From NCBI RefSeq assembly GCF_000970025.1, contig NZ_CP009528.1:2281168-2345167 (forward strand): a stretch of DNA of 64,000 nucleotides. The letters run 5' to 3'. The translations under genes were made by a program, and so were the position numbers. Every line of letters begins with the position of its first letter. The first letter of the stretch is position 1. The stretch comes from Methanosarcina barkeri MS (GTDB lineage Archaea; Halobacteriota; Methanosarcinia; Methanosarcinales; Methanosarcinaceae). The notes below the pieces were generated by a model, which saw nothing but the letters and a program-made list of their open reading frames with translations, was not told the DNA's origin and did no database searches. This document shows, one piece after another, positions 1-8,632 of the stretch.

Positions 1-1163
1 GAGAAAACTACACCGAAAACGGGAATTTCTGCTCTGCCCGAGAGTACTTCCGGCTCATGTCTGGAGGAAAGCTGAATTACACCAATGTGGTAGTCGGGCC
101 GATAACCTTAAGCAAGAACAGGCAATACTATGCCAACCATCTGCTGGTTGAAGAAGCCCTGGACATGGCAATAGACAGCGGTGTGGATCTCAAGATATTC
201 GACTCGCAGGACGAGGGAATAGTGGATGCTATCAACTTCCTCTATGCAGGACAGACCCAGTACATAGGAGAGCTATGGCCCCATAATTACTTTCTGAAGC
301 TCAAGCGCGGCAACATGAAGACCCATTTCTATATGCTTTCCAGCCTTGGTCGGAGCAAAGAGGACATGAGCATAGGCACATTCTGCCATGAGAATGGACA
401 TATGCTCTGCCGCTGGCCAGATCTCTATGACTACGGCGTTAGAGATGGCGATTTTGAAAAGAGCGCAGGTCTCGGCTATTACTGCCTCATGAGCGCGGGC
501 AACCATAACAATAATGGAAGGGTACCATCCCCTGTGTGTGCTTATTTGCGTTATCTTGTGGGCTGGTGTGACAATGTGGTGCGCCTGACCAGACCAGAGA
601 AGTACCAGACAGTGCATGGAGACTACAACACGGTCCATATATTTGAGAGCCGGAAACGCCATGAAGACTTCTGCAATGAATACTTCTTGATTGAGAATCG
701 GTCTCAGTTGGACCTTGATAAAGATATACCTTCCAGCGGTCTGGCCATATATCATTGTGATATACTTGGGTCCAATGAGTGGCAGGGAGGAACTCCCACC
801 AAGCATTATCAGTGCGGATTGCTTCAGGCCGACGGACATCTGGACCTTGAAACCAACCGGAATATGGGAGACGATATGGATCTATTCAAAGAGACAACGG
901 CCACAGCCATAAGCCATTCCACTCTGCCATCCTCCAACTTGTGGGACGGCTCGGAGTCCGGCCTGACCATCTCCAACATCTCAACACCCGGCCAGATTAT
1001 AACATTCCAGGTGGGCACATCTGAAGTTAGACCCGCCATACAAGCAATAAAGCCGAGTATCAAAGAAAAAGAAATTCCAAGGCATGCAGAGCTTATAAAG
1101 ATCATGGAAGAAGCCCAGGTTAAGATTGATGAAGGGTTAGAAAAATTAAAGGCAATTGCCTGA
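1..1163 (+). CDS. M6-type secreted metallopeptidase, 5' end outside window
   Basis: The reading frame is open from base 3 with no stop, so the true start lies upstream and only about 386 C-terminal residues are visible. Counting from the in-frame Met at 57, a zinc motif HENGH lies at residues 111-115, followed by RWPDLYD, the HExxH...D arrangement of immune-inhibitor-A-like M6 peptidases (His, His and the downstream Asp as ligands, Glu as base). The middle carries the GLGYYCLMSAG type of segment seen in this family and the C-terminus ends in a charged, helical tail of about 35 residues. Likely an extracellular or surface protease; the signal peptide would be outside the window. Family confidence is good; substrate unknown. 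Confidence 0.85.
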   Translation, partial: ENYTENGNFCSAREYFRLMSGGKLNYTNVVVGPITLSKNRQYYANHLLVEEALDMAIDSGVDLKIFDSQDEGIVDAINFLYAGQTQYIGELWPHNYFLKLKRGNMKTHFYMLSSLGRSKEDMSIGTFCHENGHMLCRWPDLYDYGVRDGDFEKSAGLGYYCLMSAGNHNNNGRVPSPVCAYLRYLVGWCDNVVRLTRPEKYQTVHGDYNTVHIFESRKRHEDFCNEYFLIENRSQLDLDKDIPSSGLAIYHCDILGSNEWQGGTPTKHYQCGLLQADGHLDLETNRNMGDDMDLFKETTATAISHSTLPSSNLWDGSESGLTISNISTPGQIITFQVGTSEVRPAIQAIKPSIKEKEIPRHAELIKIMEEAQVKIDEGLEKLKAIA

Positions 1164-1759
1164 AAATAATCTTTTTAAGGAAACTTTTTTGCCTTATATA
1201 CCTCTTTTTTACTTTTTCACCTTAATCCGGTTCTTCTGCTGATTTCCTACCTAAGCCTTAAAATTTAGCCCCTCTAAACCTTAACCTGATCCCCCGAAAC
1301 CAAGGTTTCCCAGGCCAAAATTCTCTTCAAAACATGGCTGTTTAGGGAAAAAAGCTTATCGATTTTAGCATTCTGCTTCATGTAATGTAAAATTCTCTTT
1401 GAAAACAGGATCTCAACAGCACTTTGAAATATGGATTTAAGATTCTGCTTTATGTAATGTAAAGTTCCCCTTCGAAAACCTAACTTTTTCTTATTTTCTT
1501 TTACTAAAGTGATGACTCCAATTTTATCATTTTCTCATTTACTGGCATTAGAATATTCAAAGATTAATATAATCGTATAGATTTTTATATTATTAAATCA
1601 GAATAAGGAAATGGGTTTCCGGATATGCAAATGCCTGATGCCCTCTTCTTTGCTTACTGAAATTTAATTTAGCCTTCAGACTACCAGAACCAACAGCTGT
1701 CTTTATATAAAATTCAGTGAATGAAATCAATACACTGATAAACTAGGGAGTGAAAAGAC
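1164..1759. other. Intergenic stretch with a 40-bp direct repeat
   Basis: No credible gene between the peptidase and the ferredoxin. A roughly 38-40 bp sequence beginning ATTCTGCTT(C/T)ATGTAATGTAA is present twice in direct orientation, at 1370-1407 and 1442-1480, differing at a few positions. The rest is AT-rich. Confidence 0.6.
1703..1711 (+). promoter_or_regulatory. TATA box of the ferredoxin gene
   Basis: TTATATAAA, an archaeal TATA-box match, lies about 50 bp before the ferredoxin ATG, leaving room for a transcription start about 25 bp downstream and a short leader with a ribosome site (AGGGAG at 1745-1750). Confidence 0.5.
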
Positions 1760-1936
1760 ATGGTAGCAAAAATTAATGCCGATGCCTGCACTAGTTGTGG
1801 AAGCTGTATAGGCGAATGCCCTGCATGTGCAATTTCCCTCAACGATAATGATGTTTCGTTTGTCGTTGAAGATAAATGCAATGACTGCGGCGTATGTTTA
1901 TATGTATGCGTACATGGGGCAATTACCATCGTATAA
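1760..1936 (+). CDS. Small 2x[4Fe-4S] ferredoxin
   Basis: A 58-residue protein. Two CxxCxxCxxxC cluster motifs are present: C10-C13-C16-C20 and C40-C43-C46-C50, the bacterial-type dicluster ferredoxin pattern, so it should be a soluble low-potential electron carrier. The first motif is followed by the usual Pro; in the second the Pro after the last Cys is replaced by Val (CVHGAI). A good Shine-Dalgarno (AGGGAG) sits 9 bp before the ATG and a TATA box further upstream, so it looks monocistronic. Partner enzymes cannot be told from context. Confidence 0.93.
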   Translation: MVAKINADACTSCGSCIGECPACAISLNDNDVSFVVEDKCNDCGVCLYVCVHGAITIV

Positions 1937-1970
1937 AACTCTAAAAATTTATATAAATTCATGGACTACT

Positions 1971-2206
1971 CTAGTGTCAAGTCAAACTTAAAACGTCGTA
2001 AAGTATTTCTTATATCTTTTCATAAGTAATTCTAAGAGTACTTATGAAAAGATATACTGTAACACTAAAGACGAACGTAAAGAGCTTTGTGAACTTATCT
2101 CAAAGAGTAAACAAAATTCACAAAAAATTCTTAATGCTCTGATCTTACTCAATTCTGTGGTCGAAAATATATTACTGCTTTTATCCATATAATTTGAAGA
2201 GGATAC
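1971..2206 (+). pseudogene. IS630-family relic (N-terminal end of transposase)
   Basis: From ATG 2044 the reading begins MKRYTVTL and, after a one-base frame change near 2068, continues as DERKELCELISKSKQNSQK, the helix-turn-helix start typical of IS630 (Tc1/mariner-like) transposases, up to about 2165. The upstream edge (CTAGTGTCAAGTCAAAC at 1971) matches the terminal repeat of the MITE at 8250-8341. The downstream edge holds the unrelated terminus TTGAAGAGGATAC (2194-2206), which recurs elsewhere in the window. No catalytic domain remains. Confidence 0.6.
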
Positions 2207-2275
2207 TTTTTCCGTGTAAACTGTGACCCTGATAATATCGGATTTTGTTTCCGTATTGAGAATTTAATCAATATT

Positions 2276-3052
2276 TTATATAAGTAACCGCCCGTTTTGC
2301 CAGTCATTAATTATTCTGGTAGCAGTCCGTGTTTCGTCTACTTCACCTTTCTTTTGCAGGAAATTGCACTGTATGCCTATCAGTTCAAGCACATCATAGG
2401 AAGCCTCATCTTTAATTGTGATACTATAGAATGACTCGAGAACCGTTTTATTTTCGGCAATTATTTTTTCAATTATCTTCAGAGCGACACCGATTTTGTC
2501 CTTAAGATGGGTTGCATCCTTTATTCCGAGTAGGCCCTGCAGATATTCGTCTTTTTCATCAAAAGGAATCACTCCAGGAGTATCTATGAACATGATGTGT
2601 GAGCCTGCATCCACATGCTGGATGCCTTTCGTGTGGCCGGATACAGGAGATGTGCTTGCCCGGTGTCGGCCTGTAACGCCGTTGATTACTGAAGATTTGC
2701 CAACATTGGGATAGCCCAGGGTTCCGACAAGGATATCCTGCCCTTTTATACCGGCTTTTATAGCGGCCGACGCAAGGATCTGGTGCCTCAGCATCGTTGT
2801 TCCTGACCTGTCCTTGCTGGAAACAAAAACTACAGGTGCAATTCTTGAAAGGCGGGCTTTGGTTTTTTCAAGTTTTTCTCTTGATACAAGGTCTGATTTG
2901 TTGATTACTATAATGAAAGGCTTGTTCAAGCGGATTATCTCGCGCTCAACTTCACTGTTTTGGGTCTCTTCAGGAAACCTGGAATCTATTACTTCAAGAA
3001 GGACGTCAGCTTTTTTGATAACATCTTTTACAAGGGCTTTGTAGCTCGCCAT
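2276..3052 (-). CDS. Circularly permuted GTPase (YlqF/RbgA/YawG-like)
   Basis: 258 residues. The GTPase motifs occur in permuted order: G4 NKSD at 51-54 comes before G1/P-loop GYPNVGKSS at 113-121 and G3 DTPG at 157-160, which defines the YlqF/YawG class. Bacterial and eukaryotic members act in large-ribosomal-subunit assembly, so a ribosome-assembly role is inferred. The protein is compact, with a C-terminal helical part of about 75 residues. It stands alone, with ATG start at 3052; downstream flank carries IS debris and upstream flank tandem repeats. Confidence 0.9.
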   Translation of the reverse strand: MASYKALVKDVIKKADVLLEVIDSRFPEETQNSEVEREIIRLNKPFIIVINKSDLVSREKLEKTKARLSRIAPVVFVSSKDRSGTTMLRHQILASAAIKAGIKGQDILVGTLGYPNVGKSSVINGVTGRHRASTSPVSGHTKGIQHVDAGSHIMFIDTPGVIPFDEKDEYLQGLLGIKDATHLKDKIGVALKIIEKIIAENKTVLESFYSITIKDEASYDVLELIGIQCNFLQKKGEVDETRTATRIINDWQNGRLLI

Positions 3053-3122
3053 ATGCTCTGGCTATGGCACAAGCTGGTATATGAAGATATAGTGTAAGAC
3101 TCTATGCGTATAAAGGTAGGGT

Positions 3123-3215
3123 AATGTCTGGTTCCAGAAACTGGTATCTGGTTCTAGAAAGTGGTATCTAATTATAGAAAGTGGTATCTGGTTCCAGAAA
3201 ATAGTATCTGATCCC
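3123..3215. repeat. Imperfect 20-bp tandem repeat, about 5 copies
   Basis: Units of the form GTATCTGGTTCCAGAAAGTG repeat head to tail with point changes, just upstream of the GTPase gene. Each unit contains the near-palindrome TGGTTCCAGA. Confidence 0.75.
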
Positions 3216-3317
3216 AAGAGGCAAGCAGCTTTCAATAGGTTATAGAATCGAATTGTTAAGTTTAATACAAACTTATAAAAGTAATTCTATTAGTTAAATT
3301 CCAATAGTTATCTAAAT

Positions 3318-3415
3318 GAAAAAAATAAAGTTATTAAGTAAAAAATAAAGTTATTAAATAAAAAATAAAGTTATTAAGTAAAAAATAAAGTTATTAAATA
3401 AAAAATAATAACAAG
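3318..3415. repeat. 20-bp AT-rich tandem repeat, 4 copies plus partial
   Basis: Units AAAGTTATTAAGTAAAAAAT alternate G/A at one position. The array lies directly downstream of the 3' end of the DUF5661 gene. Confidence 0.8.
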
Positions 3416-3432
3416 ACTATAAAGCTTAGTGT

Positions 3433-3711
3433 TTACTTATTTTCCCAGAATTTCTCGGCTTCTTCTTCCATTTCCTCTAGCCTATCATAATAATCCGGAA
3501 ATTCGTTCAGATGAGCAAGTGCGATTTTCCCTGTCATTATGGGATCATCGTTAGTAACATTTGTCAAGGGATCCTGGGTTCCATGTTCGAGCTCAACATC
3601 CATGCCTCTGCGAAACTGGTCAACATCAAACTTATCCCATTTTATTCCAAGCTGTTCCCCGACTGCTTTTGCCTCTTCAGCAGTAAATTGCTTTTTTGTC
3701 AAACTTCTCAC
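3433..3711 (-). CDS. DUF5661 family protein
   Basis: 92 codons, small acidic protein of unknown function. The sequence has the conserved DUF5661 blocks FTAEEAKAVGEQLGIKW, DVELEHGTQDP and KIALAHLNEFPDYY. The frame starts with GTG at 3711, but GGAGTGA overlaps that codon and would place a ribosome site just before the TTG at 3702, so initiation at 3702 (89 residues) is at least as likely. No membrane segment or metal motif. Monocistronic by appearance. Confidence 0.8.
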   Translation of the reverse strand: MRSLTKKQFTAEEAKAVGEQLGIKWDKFDVDQFRRGMDVELEHGTQDPLTNVTNDDPIMTGKIALAHLNEFPDYYDRLEEMEEEAEKFWENK

Positions 3712-3900
3712 TCCAATTGATTATTTAATTTTTAACAATTGTTTAATAATCGCTTGATACTATTGAATAGAACTGTACTTAAGGATTTTCCTGTAAAACC
3801 AGAATATGTATATAATTACTTCACAAAGAGAAACTGTACGTTTGAATAAAAATCTCGAAAAGAAGTGAATAAGACCATAAGAGAGTAAGAGAGAGTAAAA

Positions 3901-4374
3901 ATGTCAGACGAAGATTCTTTATTTATGAAAAGGGCAATCGAACTTTCACTTGAAAATGTGAAGAAAGGAGGAGGACCTTTTGGAGCAGTAATCGTCAGAA
4001 AAGGGAAAATCCTTGCAGAGAGCTGCAACATGGTTACTGCACTTAATGACCCTACGGCCCATGCCGAGATAAATGTAATAAGAGAAGCAGCCCGGAAACT
4101 CGAGACCTTTGATCTCAGCGGCTGTACTATCTACGCTTCCTGTGAGCCTTGCCCAATGTGCCTTGGAGCGATTTACTGGGCCAGAATTGGTAAAGTTGTT
4201 TTTGCCAATACGGCATCTGATGCTCAAAAAATTGGCTTTGCGGATTCTCTAATTTATAGTGAGATATCACGCCCTCATCAGGAGAGAAATATAGAATTCC
4301 GTCAGCTCCTAAGGAAAGAGGCCTTGAAGGCTTTTAAGGCGTGGGAAGAGTCCGAAAATAAAATAGAGTACTAA
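3901..4374 (+). CDS. guaD: Guanine deaminase, CDA-fold
   Basis: 157 residues, the normal length of bacterial-type GuaD. It converts guanine to xanthine in purine salvage. The zinc site of the cytidine-deaminase fold is complete: H54-A-E56 (E56 being the proton shuttle) and PCPMC with C84 and C87. The blocks GGPFGAVIV, NDPTAHAE and CEPCPMCLGAIYWAR resemble Bacillus subtilis GuaD closely, and the C-terminus ends in the domain-swapped type tail FKAWEESENKIEY. A nucleoside or tRNA adenosine deaminase is less likely because of the GuaD-like tail. Confidence 0.88.
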   Translation: MSDEDSLFMKRAIELSLENVKKGGGPFGAVIVRKGKILAESCNMVTALNDPTAHAEINVIREAARKLETFDLSGCTIYASCEPCPMCLGAIYWARIGKVVFANTASDAQKIGFADSLIYSEISRPHQERNIEFRQLLRKEALKAFKAWEESENKIEY

Positions 4375-4446
4375 GAGAACCAATACTCAAATTGAAGAAT
4401 AAAATAGAGTACTGAGAGAGCCAGAACCAATACTCAAATTAAAGAA
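4356..4446. repeat. Two-copy duplication covering the end of guaD
   Basis: About 42-47 bp starting AATAAAATAGAGTACT is present twice in tandem (4356 and 4398); the first copy holds the last codons and stop of the guanine deaminase, the second lies wholly downstream. A local slippage duplication of a gene end. Confidence 0.7.
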
Positions 4447-4786
4447 TAAAATCAGTAATTTAAATTCAATAGGAAATTATGTTGGGTGAATATTTTTATT
4501 GAAAATGTTATTCTATAAATATTTATCTAAAGGAAGAATTATTTGTTGCTACCTATTTACTAAAATTTAAGCTCCTTGCTTTTATCTGTAGGTAAGCTTT
4601 TTCCCGGTTTTTACATAGCGGGAAACTCATTTTTTTATCGGAGCACAATTATATTGAGGGCTAGATTTAATAAAGAGCTCTCCGTCCATATAGAGAGGAA
4701 CTTTCCAAACTCTACATGAAGCTTTAAATGTATTGCCATATATTTTAGATTACAGTAAATAATTTTAAAAGGGGGTTTTCTGGGAG

Positions 4787-7201
4787 ATGTCTGATAACAA
4801 AAGTAAGTATATTCGCTGGTTTGAAGAAACCACGATTGATGATGTCTCGATTGTCGGCGGGAAGAACGCTTCACTTGGGGAAATGTACAGGGAGCTTACT
4901 TCAAAGGGAGTAAAGATCCCAAATGGTTTTTCAGTTACTGCTGAGGCTTACTGGCATACTCTTGAAGCCGGAGGAATTCTGGAGAAACTTAAAAGCATGA
5001 TGGAAGGGCTCGATACCTCGAACATTGCAGACCTTGCAAGAAGAGGAAAAGCTGCAAGAGACCTGATTCTTGGGGCAGGAATTCCGGATGATCTATGGGA
5101 GGAGATCAAGACCGCATATGACCGCCTCTGCGAACAATACGGGGAAGATACAGACGTAGCCGTGCGAAGTTCGGCAACGGCTGAAGATTTGCCTACAGCT
5201 TCTTTTGCGGGCCAGCAAGAGACTTACCTGAATATTCGGGGGTATCCAGGGCTTAGAGATGCGTGCATACGCTGTTTTGCATCTCTTTTCACAGACAGAG
5301 CTATTTCCTACCGCGTAACCAACAAATTTGATCATTTCAAGGTTGCTCTTTCCATAGGAATCATGAAAATGGTCAGGTCGGATCTTGCTTCCAGCGGGGT
5401 TATTTTTACCCTGGATACGGAGACCGGTTTTAGGGATGTGGTTTTTATCACAGGTGCATACGGGCTTGGAGAAAATATTGTTCAGGGACAGGTTAACCCC
5501 GATGAATTTTATGTTTTCAAGCCGACCTTCAGGCAGGGTTTTAAGCCGATTGTCAAGAAAAAAGTAGGGAGCAAGGAGATCAAGATGATCTACGGGCGCG
5601 GCGATTCAAAAGTGCTCACCAGGAATATCGAGGTTCCTGAAGCTGATAGGCTGCGCTTCTGTCTCAGTGACGAAGAAGTTCTCAAACTTTCCGGGTATGC
5701 TATTGCTATAGAAGATCATTATTCCGAGAAGTACGGGGAATCGAGACCCATGGACATTGAATGGGCAAAGGACGGCATAACAGGTGAACTTTTCATAGTG
5801 CAGGCAAGACCTGAAACGGTTCAGTCCCAGCGGCGTAAAGATATCCTGGAAACCTATGTGCTTGAAAAAAGGTCCGAAATTCTTGCAAGAGGCAGGAGCG
5901 TAGGCGACAAAATTGCATCCGGAAAAGCCCATGCAATTCCTGATATCTCAGACCTGCCTTCTTTTAAACCGGGAGAAATCCTGATCGCGGATACCACAAC
6001 TCCAGACTGGGAGCCTGTAATGAAAACCGCGGCTGCGATTGTCACGAACAAAGGAGGAAGGACCTGCCATGCAGCGATTGTCAGCCGGGAGCTGGGAATT
6101 CCTGCAGTTGTAGGAGCAGGCAATGCAACCGAAGTGCTTGAAACAGGCAGGGAAATTACGGTTAGCTGTGCCGAAGGCGAGAACGGGCTTGTATACGATG
6201 GGATTCTTCCTTTTCATAAAGATACCCTGATCCTGAAAGATATGAAACGCCCGAAAACCGAGATTATGATGAACCTCGGAAACCCTGAAGAGGCTTTTGG
6301 CTTTTCCATGATCCCAAACGACGGAATAGGACTTGCAAGGCTGGAGTTTATCATTACGAGCTATATTAAGGTTCACCCGATGGCTCTTGTGCACCCTGAA
6401 AAGGTCAAAAACCTTAAGGCTCTTCGGGAAATCGAGCAGCTTACCCGAGGCTACAGAAGAGAAGATTATTTTGTCGAGCAGCTTGCCCAGGGAGTCGGCA
6501 CCATTGCTGCGGCTTTCTATCCCAAGCCGGTTGTAGTTCGTATGAGTGACTTCAAGACCAATGAGTACGCAAGTCTACTTGGGGGCAGTTACTTTGAAAT
6601 GGAGGAAAACAACCCCATGATAGGGTTCAGGGGAGCTTCCCGCTATTTTGATGAGCGTTACAGGGAAGGATATGCTCTTGAGTGCAGGGCTATGAAAAAG
6701 GTCAGGGACGAAATGGGGCTTACAAACCTTATTCTTATGATTCCCTTCTGCAGAACGATTGAAGAAGCGCGGAAAGTTATTGACGAAATGGAAAAAAACG
6801 GGCTTAAAAGGGGAGAAAACGGGCTTCAGGTCTATGTTATGTGCGAGATTCCGAACAATGTTCTGCTTATCGATGAATTCAGTAAATTCTTCGACGGTTT
6901 CTCAATAGGTTCAAATGACCTGACTCAGTTGACCCTTGGCGTTGACAGGGATTCCGAACTTCTTGCCGCTGAATTCGATGAGCGGGACCCCGGGGTTACT
7001 AAGATTATGGCAATGGCTGTCCAGGGAGCAAAACGTAATGGAAGACATAGCGGAATTTGTGGACAGGCTCCAAGTGATTTTCCTGAAATTGCGGAGTTCC
7101 TGGTAAAAGAAGGAATAGATTCCATTTCACTTAATCCCGATTCGGTTATGAAAATCACTCTTAAAGTCCTGGAGACTGAAAAAGAACTGAAACGGCAGTA
7201 A
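4787..7201 (+). CDS. ppsA: Phosphoenolpyruvate synthase
   Basis: 804 residues, full length. Catalyses pyruvate + ATP + water to PEP + AMP + phosphate, the entry to gluconeogenesis in acetyl-CoA-fixing methanogens. Domains in order: N-terminal ATP-grasp-like nucleotide domain (about 1-350, with GGKNASLGEM and RSSATAEDLPTASFAGQQ), central swivelling phosphohistidine domain with GGRTCHAAIVSRELGIPAVVG (catalytic H428), and C-terminal PEP/pyruvate barrel with GSNDLTQLTLGVDRDS and the catalytic Cys C758 in GICGQAPSD. ATG at 4787 is preceded by GGGAG only 1 bp upstream of the start, with a G-rich run before it; a TATA-like TATATTTTA lies near 4738. Single gene, not in an operon. Confidence 0.96.
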   Translation: MSDNKSKYIRWFEETTIDDVSIVGGKNASLGEMYRELTSKGVKIPNGFSVTAEAYWHTLEAGGILEKLKSMMEGLDTSNIADLARRGKAARDLILGAGIPDDLWEEIKTAYDRLCEQYGEDTDVAVRSSATAEDLPTASFAGQQETYLNIRGYPGLRDACIRCFASLFTDRAISYRVTNKFDHFKVALSIGIMKMVRSDLASSGVIFTLDTETGFRDVVFITGAYGLGENIVQGQVNPDEFYVFKPTFRQGFKPIVKKKVGSKEIKMIYGRGDSKVLTRNIEVPEADRLRFCLSDEEVLKLSGYAIAIEDHYSEKYGESRPMDIEWAKDGITGELFIVQARPETVQSQRRKDILETYVLEKRSEILARGRSVGDKIASGKAHAIPDISDLPSFKPGEILIADTTTPDWEPVMKTAAAIVTNKGGRTCHAAIVSRELGIPAVVGAGNATEVLETGREITVSCAEGENGLVYDGILPFHKDTLILKDMKRPKTEIMMNLGNPEEAFGFSMIPNDGIGLARLEFIITSYIKVHPMALVHPEKVKNLKALREIEQLTRGYRREDYFVEQLAQGVGTIAAAFYPKPVVVRMSDFKTNEYASLLGGSYFEMEENNPMIGFRGASRYFDERYREGYALECRAMKKVRDEMGLTNLILMIPFCRTIEEARKVIDEMEKNGLKRGENGLQVYVMCEIPNNVLLIDEFSKFFDGFSIGSNDLTQLTLGVDRDSELLAAEFDERDPGVTKIMAMAVQGAKRNGRHSGICGQAPSDFPEIAEFLVKEGIDSISLNPDSVMKITLKVLETEKELKRQ

Positions 7202-7579
7202 AAAGCCAAAAAATAACCAGAAAGGTATGAAAAACCAAAAAATAGATATTAATAAGTTAAATTATAAAAAATAGCTGTTCGTACAATTAAAAGCGAAAAA
7301 ATAGCGGTTAATGTAATGAAAAGTGAAAAAAATAACTAAAAAAATGATTCATAGCTGAAAAGAAACCGAATAGGCAGTAAAAAGTTAAAAAAGAGTGGGA
7401 ATTTATTTAGAAAAGCGAGAAGAGTTCAGAAGATAATAATAAAATCTAAAAAGATATTCGGAAAGGAATTTGGAATATAATGAAGTGAACTGGAAAAACC
7501 AGGCTAGAATAATTGAAAGAAGTATCTGAATAATAGATTGACTTAAACTTTATTAATAATATAAGTGGGAGAAATTTTA
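7202..7579. other. AT-rich intergenic region
   Basis: 378 bp with no gene. It is made of loosely repeated AAAAA(G/T)-rich stretches containing TAAAAAGxxAAAAAATA, degenerate enough that no unit can be fixed. Confidence 0.5.
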
Positions 7580-7720
7580 ATGCCTTTTTTAAAATATTGC
7601 CCGGAGTGCCATTCTAAACTTGAAGATGATCTCTTCGAAAAATTTCAATATTGTCCTGTATGTGAGTACTGGACAAGAAAGGAAACTGCAAGACTTGAGC
7701 CATTAATAATCATGGAGTGA
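7580..7720 (+). CDS. 46-residue zinc-ribbon protein
   Basis: Very small protein with two CPxC knuckles, CPEC at residues 7-10 and CPVC at 25-28, 14 residues apart, enough for a single zinc ribbon. Otherwise acidic with a hydrophobic end (LEPLIIME). GGGAG lies 9 bp before the ATG. It is followed after 7 bp by a second zinc-ribbon gene, so the pair is almost certainly cotranscribed. No function can be assigned; zinc ribbons of this size often act as nucleic-acid or protein-contact modules. Confidence 0.75.
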   Translation: MPFLKYCPECHSKLEDDLFEKFQYCPVCEYWTRKETARLEPLIIME

Positions 7721-7727
7721 GACCAAA

Positions 7728-7892
7728 ATGTTTGAATCCTCTGCAAAGTGTGTCCGATGCGGTACACCTCTTAAAAAGCAGGTAATTGGTTCAAATGTGT
7801 TTTATTACTGTAGAAAATGCGGGTGTACATCTTCGGCTATTTCTATCAGGATATCATCTCAAAGTGTAACTCGGCCGATAATTCATTTTTGA
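7728..7892 (+). CDS. 54-residue zinc-ribbon protein
   Basis: Second gene of the two-gene zinc-ribbon pair. Cysteines C8-x2-C11 and C28-x2-C31 (with an extra C33 in CRKCGC) form one ribbon with a 16-residue spacer; the C-terminal third is Ser/Ile-rich and basic. The stop of the upstream gene is 7 bp before its ATG. Unrelated in sequence to the first protein apart from the cysteines. Function unknown. Confidence 0.75.
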   Translation: MFESSAKCVRCGTPLKKQVIGSNVFYYCRKCGCTSSAISIRISSQSVTRPIIHF

Positions 7893-7993
7893 AGAGACCC
7901 GTATCCAGAAGTAACATTCAATAACCCTCAAAACCGAAGATTCACAACAAAACCAGCTCAGGTCAATTAACCAGATATGGCCACAGGCAGGTT

Positions 7994-8052
7994 TTGCTTT
8001 ATATTTTGTTATTTGATCTTTATATTTTGTTATTTCATCTTTATACTTTATT
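7994..8052. repeat. Three 19-bp tandem units
   Basis: TTTATATTTTGTTATTTGATC-like units in tandem (last one degenerate, TTTATACTTTATTAC), abutting the MITE at 8057. Confidence 0.6.
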
Positions 8053-8056
8053 ACCC

Positions 8057-8192
8057 ACTTTCCGTAGATGTACACAAAAATGCCATTTATTTTCTCAATA
8101 CGGCAATAGATTAAAAACTGAACATCGTACTTGATGAGATAACAAGGCAAATCGGCAAATTAATTATACATGTGTGTACATCTGCGGAATGT
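8057..8192. mobile_element. MITE, family 1, copy 1 (136 bp)
   Basis: Ends are inverted repeats of about 21 bp: left ACTTTCCGTAGATGTACACA and right end whose reverse complement is ACATTCCGCAGATGTACACA. The interior has no coding capacity. A diverged full-length copy in the same orientation is at 14273-14409 (137 bp). Confidence 0.8.
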
Positions 8193-8249
8193 AGGTTATT
8201 ACATAGCTTTCTTTTATTGAAAAAAGTAAATCCCAATGTGACCAGTATG

Positions 8250-8341
8250 GACTAGCATCGAGTCAAACACAAAATGTTGTATAAAATCGATTGCAATTAT
8301 TCGGGATCATTGAATCCTTGATGATTGACTCGACATTAGTC
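8250..8341. mobile_element. MITE, IS630-type ends, copy 1 (92 bp)
   Basis: Inverted termini GACTAGCATCGAGTCAA and (reverse complement) GACTAATGTCGAGTCAA, each with TA at the expected IS630 target position. A diverged inverted copy is at 49757-49846, and the left terminus matches the edge of the IS630 transposase relic at 1971. Confidence 0.75.
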
Positions 8342-8431
8342 TAATAATCAAACAAGTAATAAGTCAATGAATTCTAAGGCAAATCTTAAGTTAAACGAAT
8401 ACAAATCTGGATAAGTACAGGCTGTGATTTC

Positions 8432-8632
8432 ATGAATGGAGAAAAAATCGAGAAAAAGATGTTTGAAGAACTCAATTTTATCAAAAAACAACTTGGGGAA
8501 ATTAAGGAGCATATGGTGGATATAGACAGCTTGCTCACCGCAGAAGAAACGGAACTGGTACTTAGAAGTTTTGAAAACGAGGCAAGAGGAAAACTAGTAC
8601 CTTTAAGCCGGTTGGAAGAAATTAAGCTTTAA
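8432..8632 (+). CDS. Probable orphan antitoxin (RelB-type small protein)
   Basis: 66 residues. N-terminal amphipathic helix (EELNFIKKQLGEIKEHMVDIDSLL) then TAEETELVLRSFENEARGKLVPLSRLEEIKL, a layout with a short helical dimerisation part and a toxin-wrapping tail like archaeal RelB-type antitoxins. The tail phrase (E-x2-GK-x3-LxxLEE) is characteristic in my recollection of that group. In such loci a RelE toxin gene follows directly; here a truncated insertion sequence begins within about 15 bp of the stop, so the toxin seems lost. Family assignment is tentative. Confidence 0.5.
   Translation: MNGEKIEKKMFEELNFIKKQLGEIKEHMVDIDSLLTAEETELVLRSFENEARGKLVPLSRLEEIKL

Noticed and set aside
7854-8150. 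98-codon minus-strand frame over the tandem repeat and MITE
   Set aside because: Coding content consists of translated repeat and MITE sequence.
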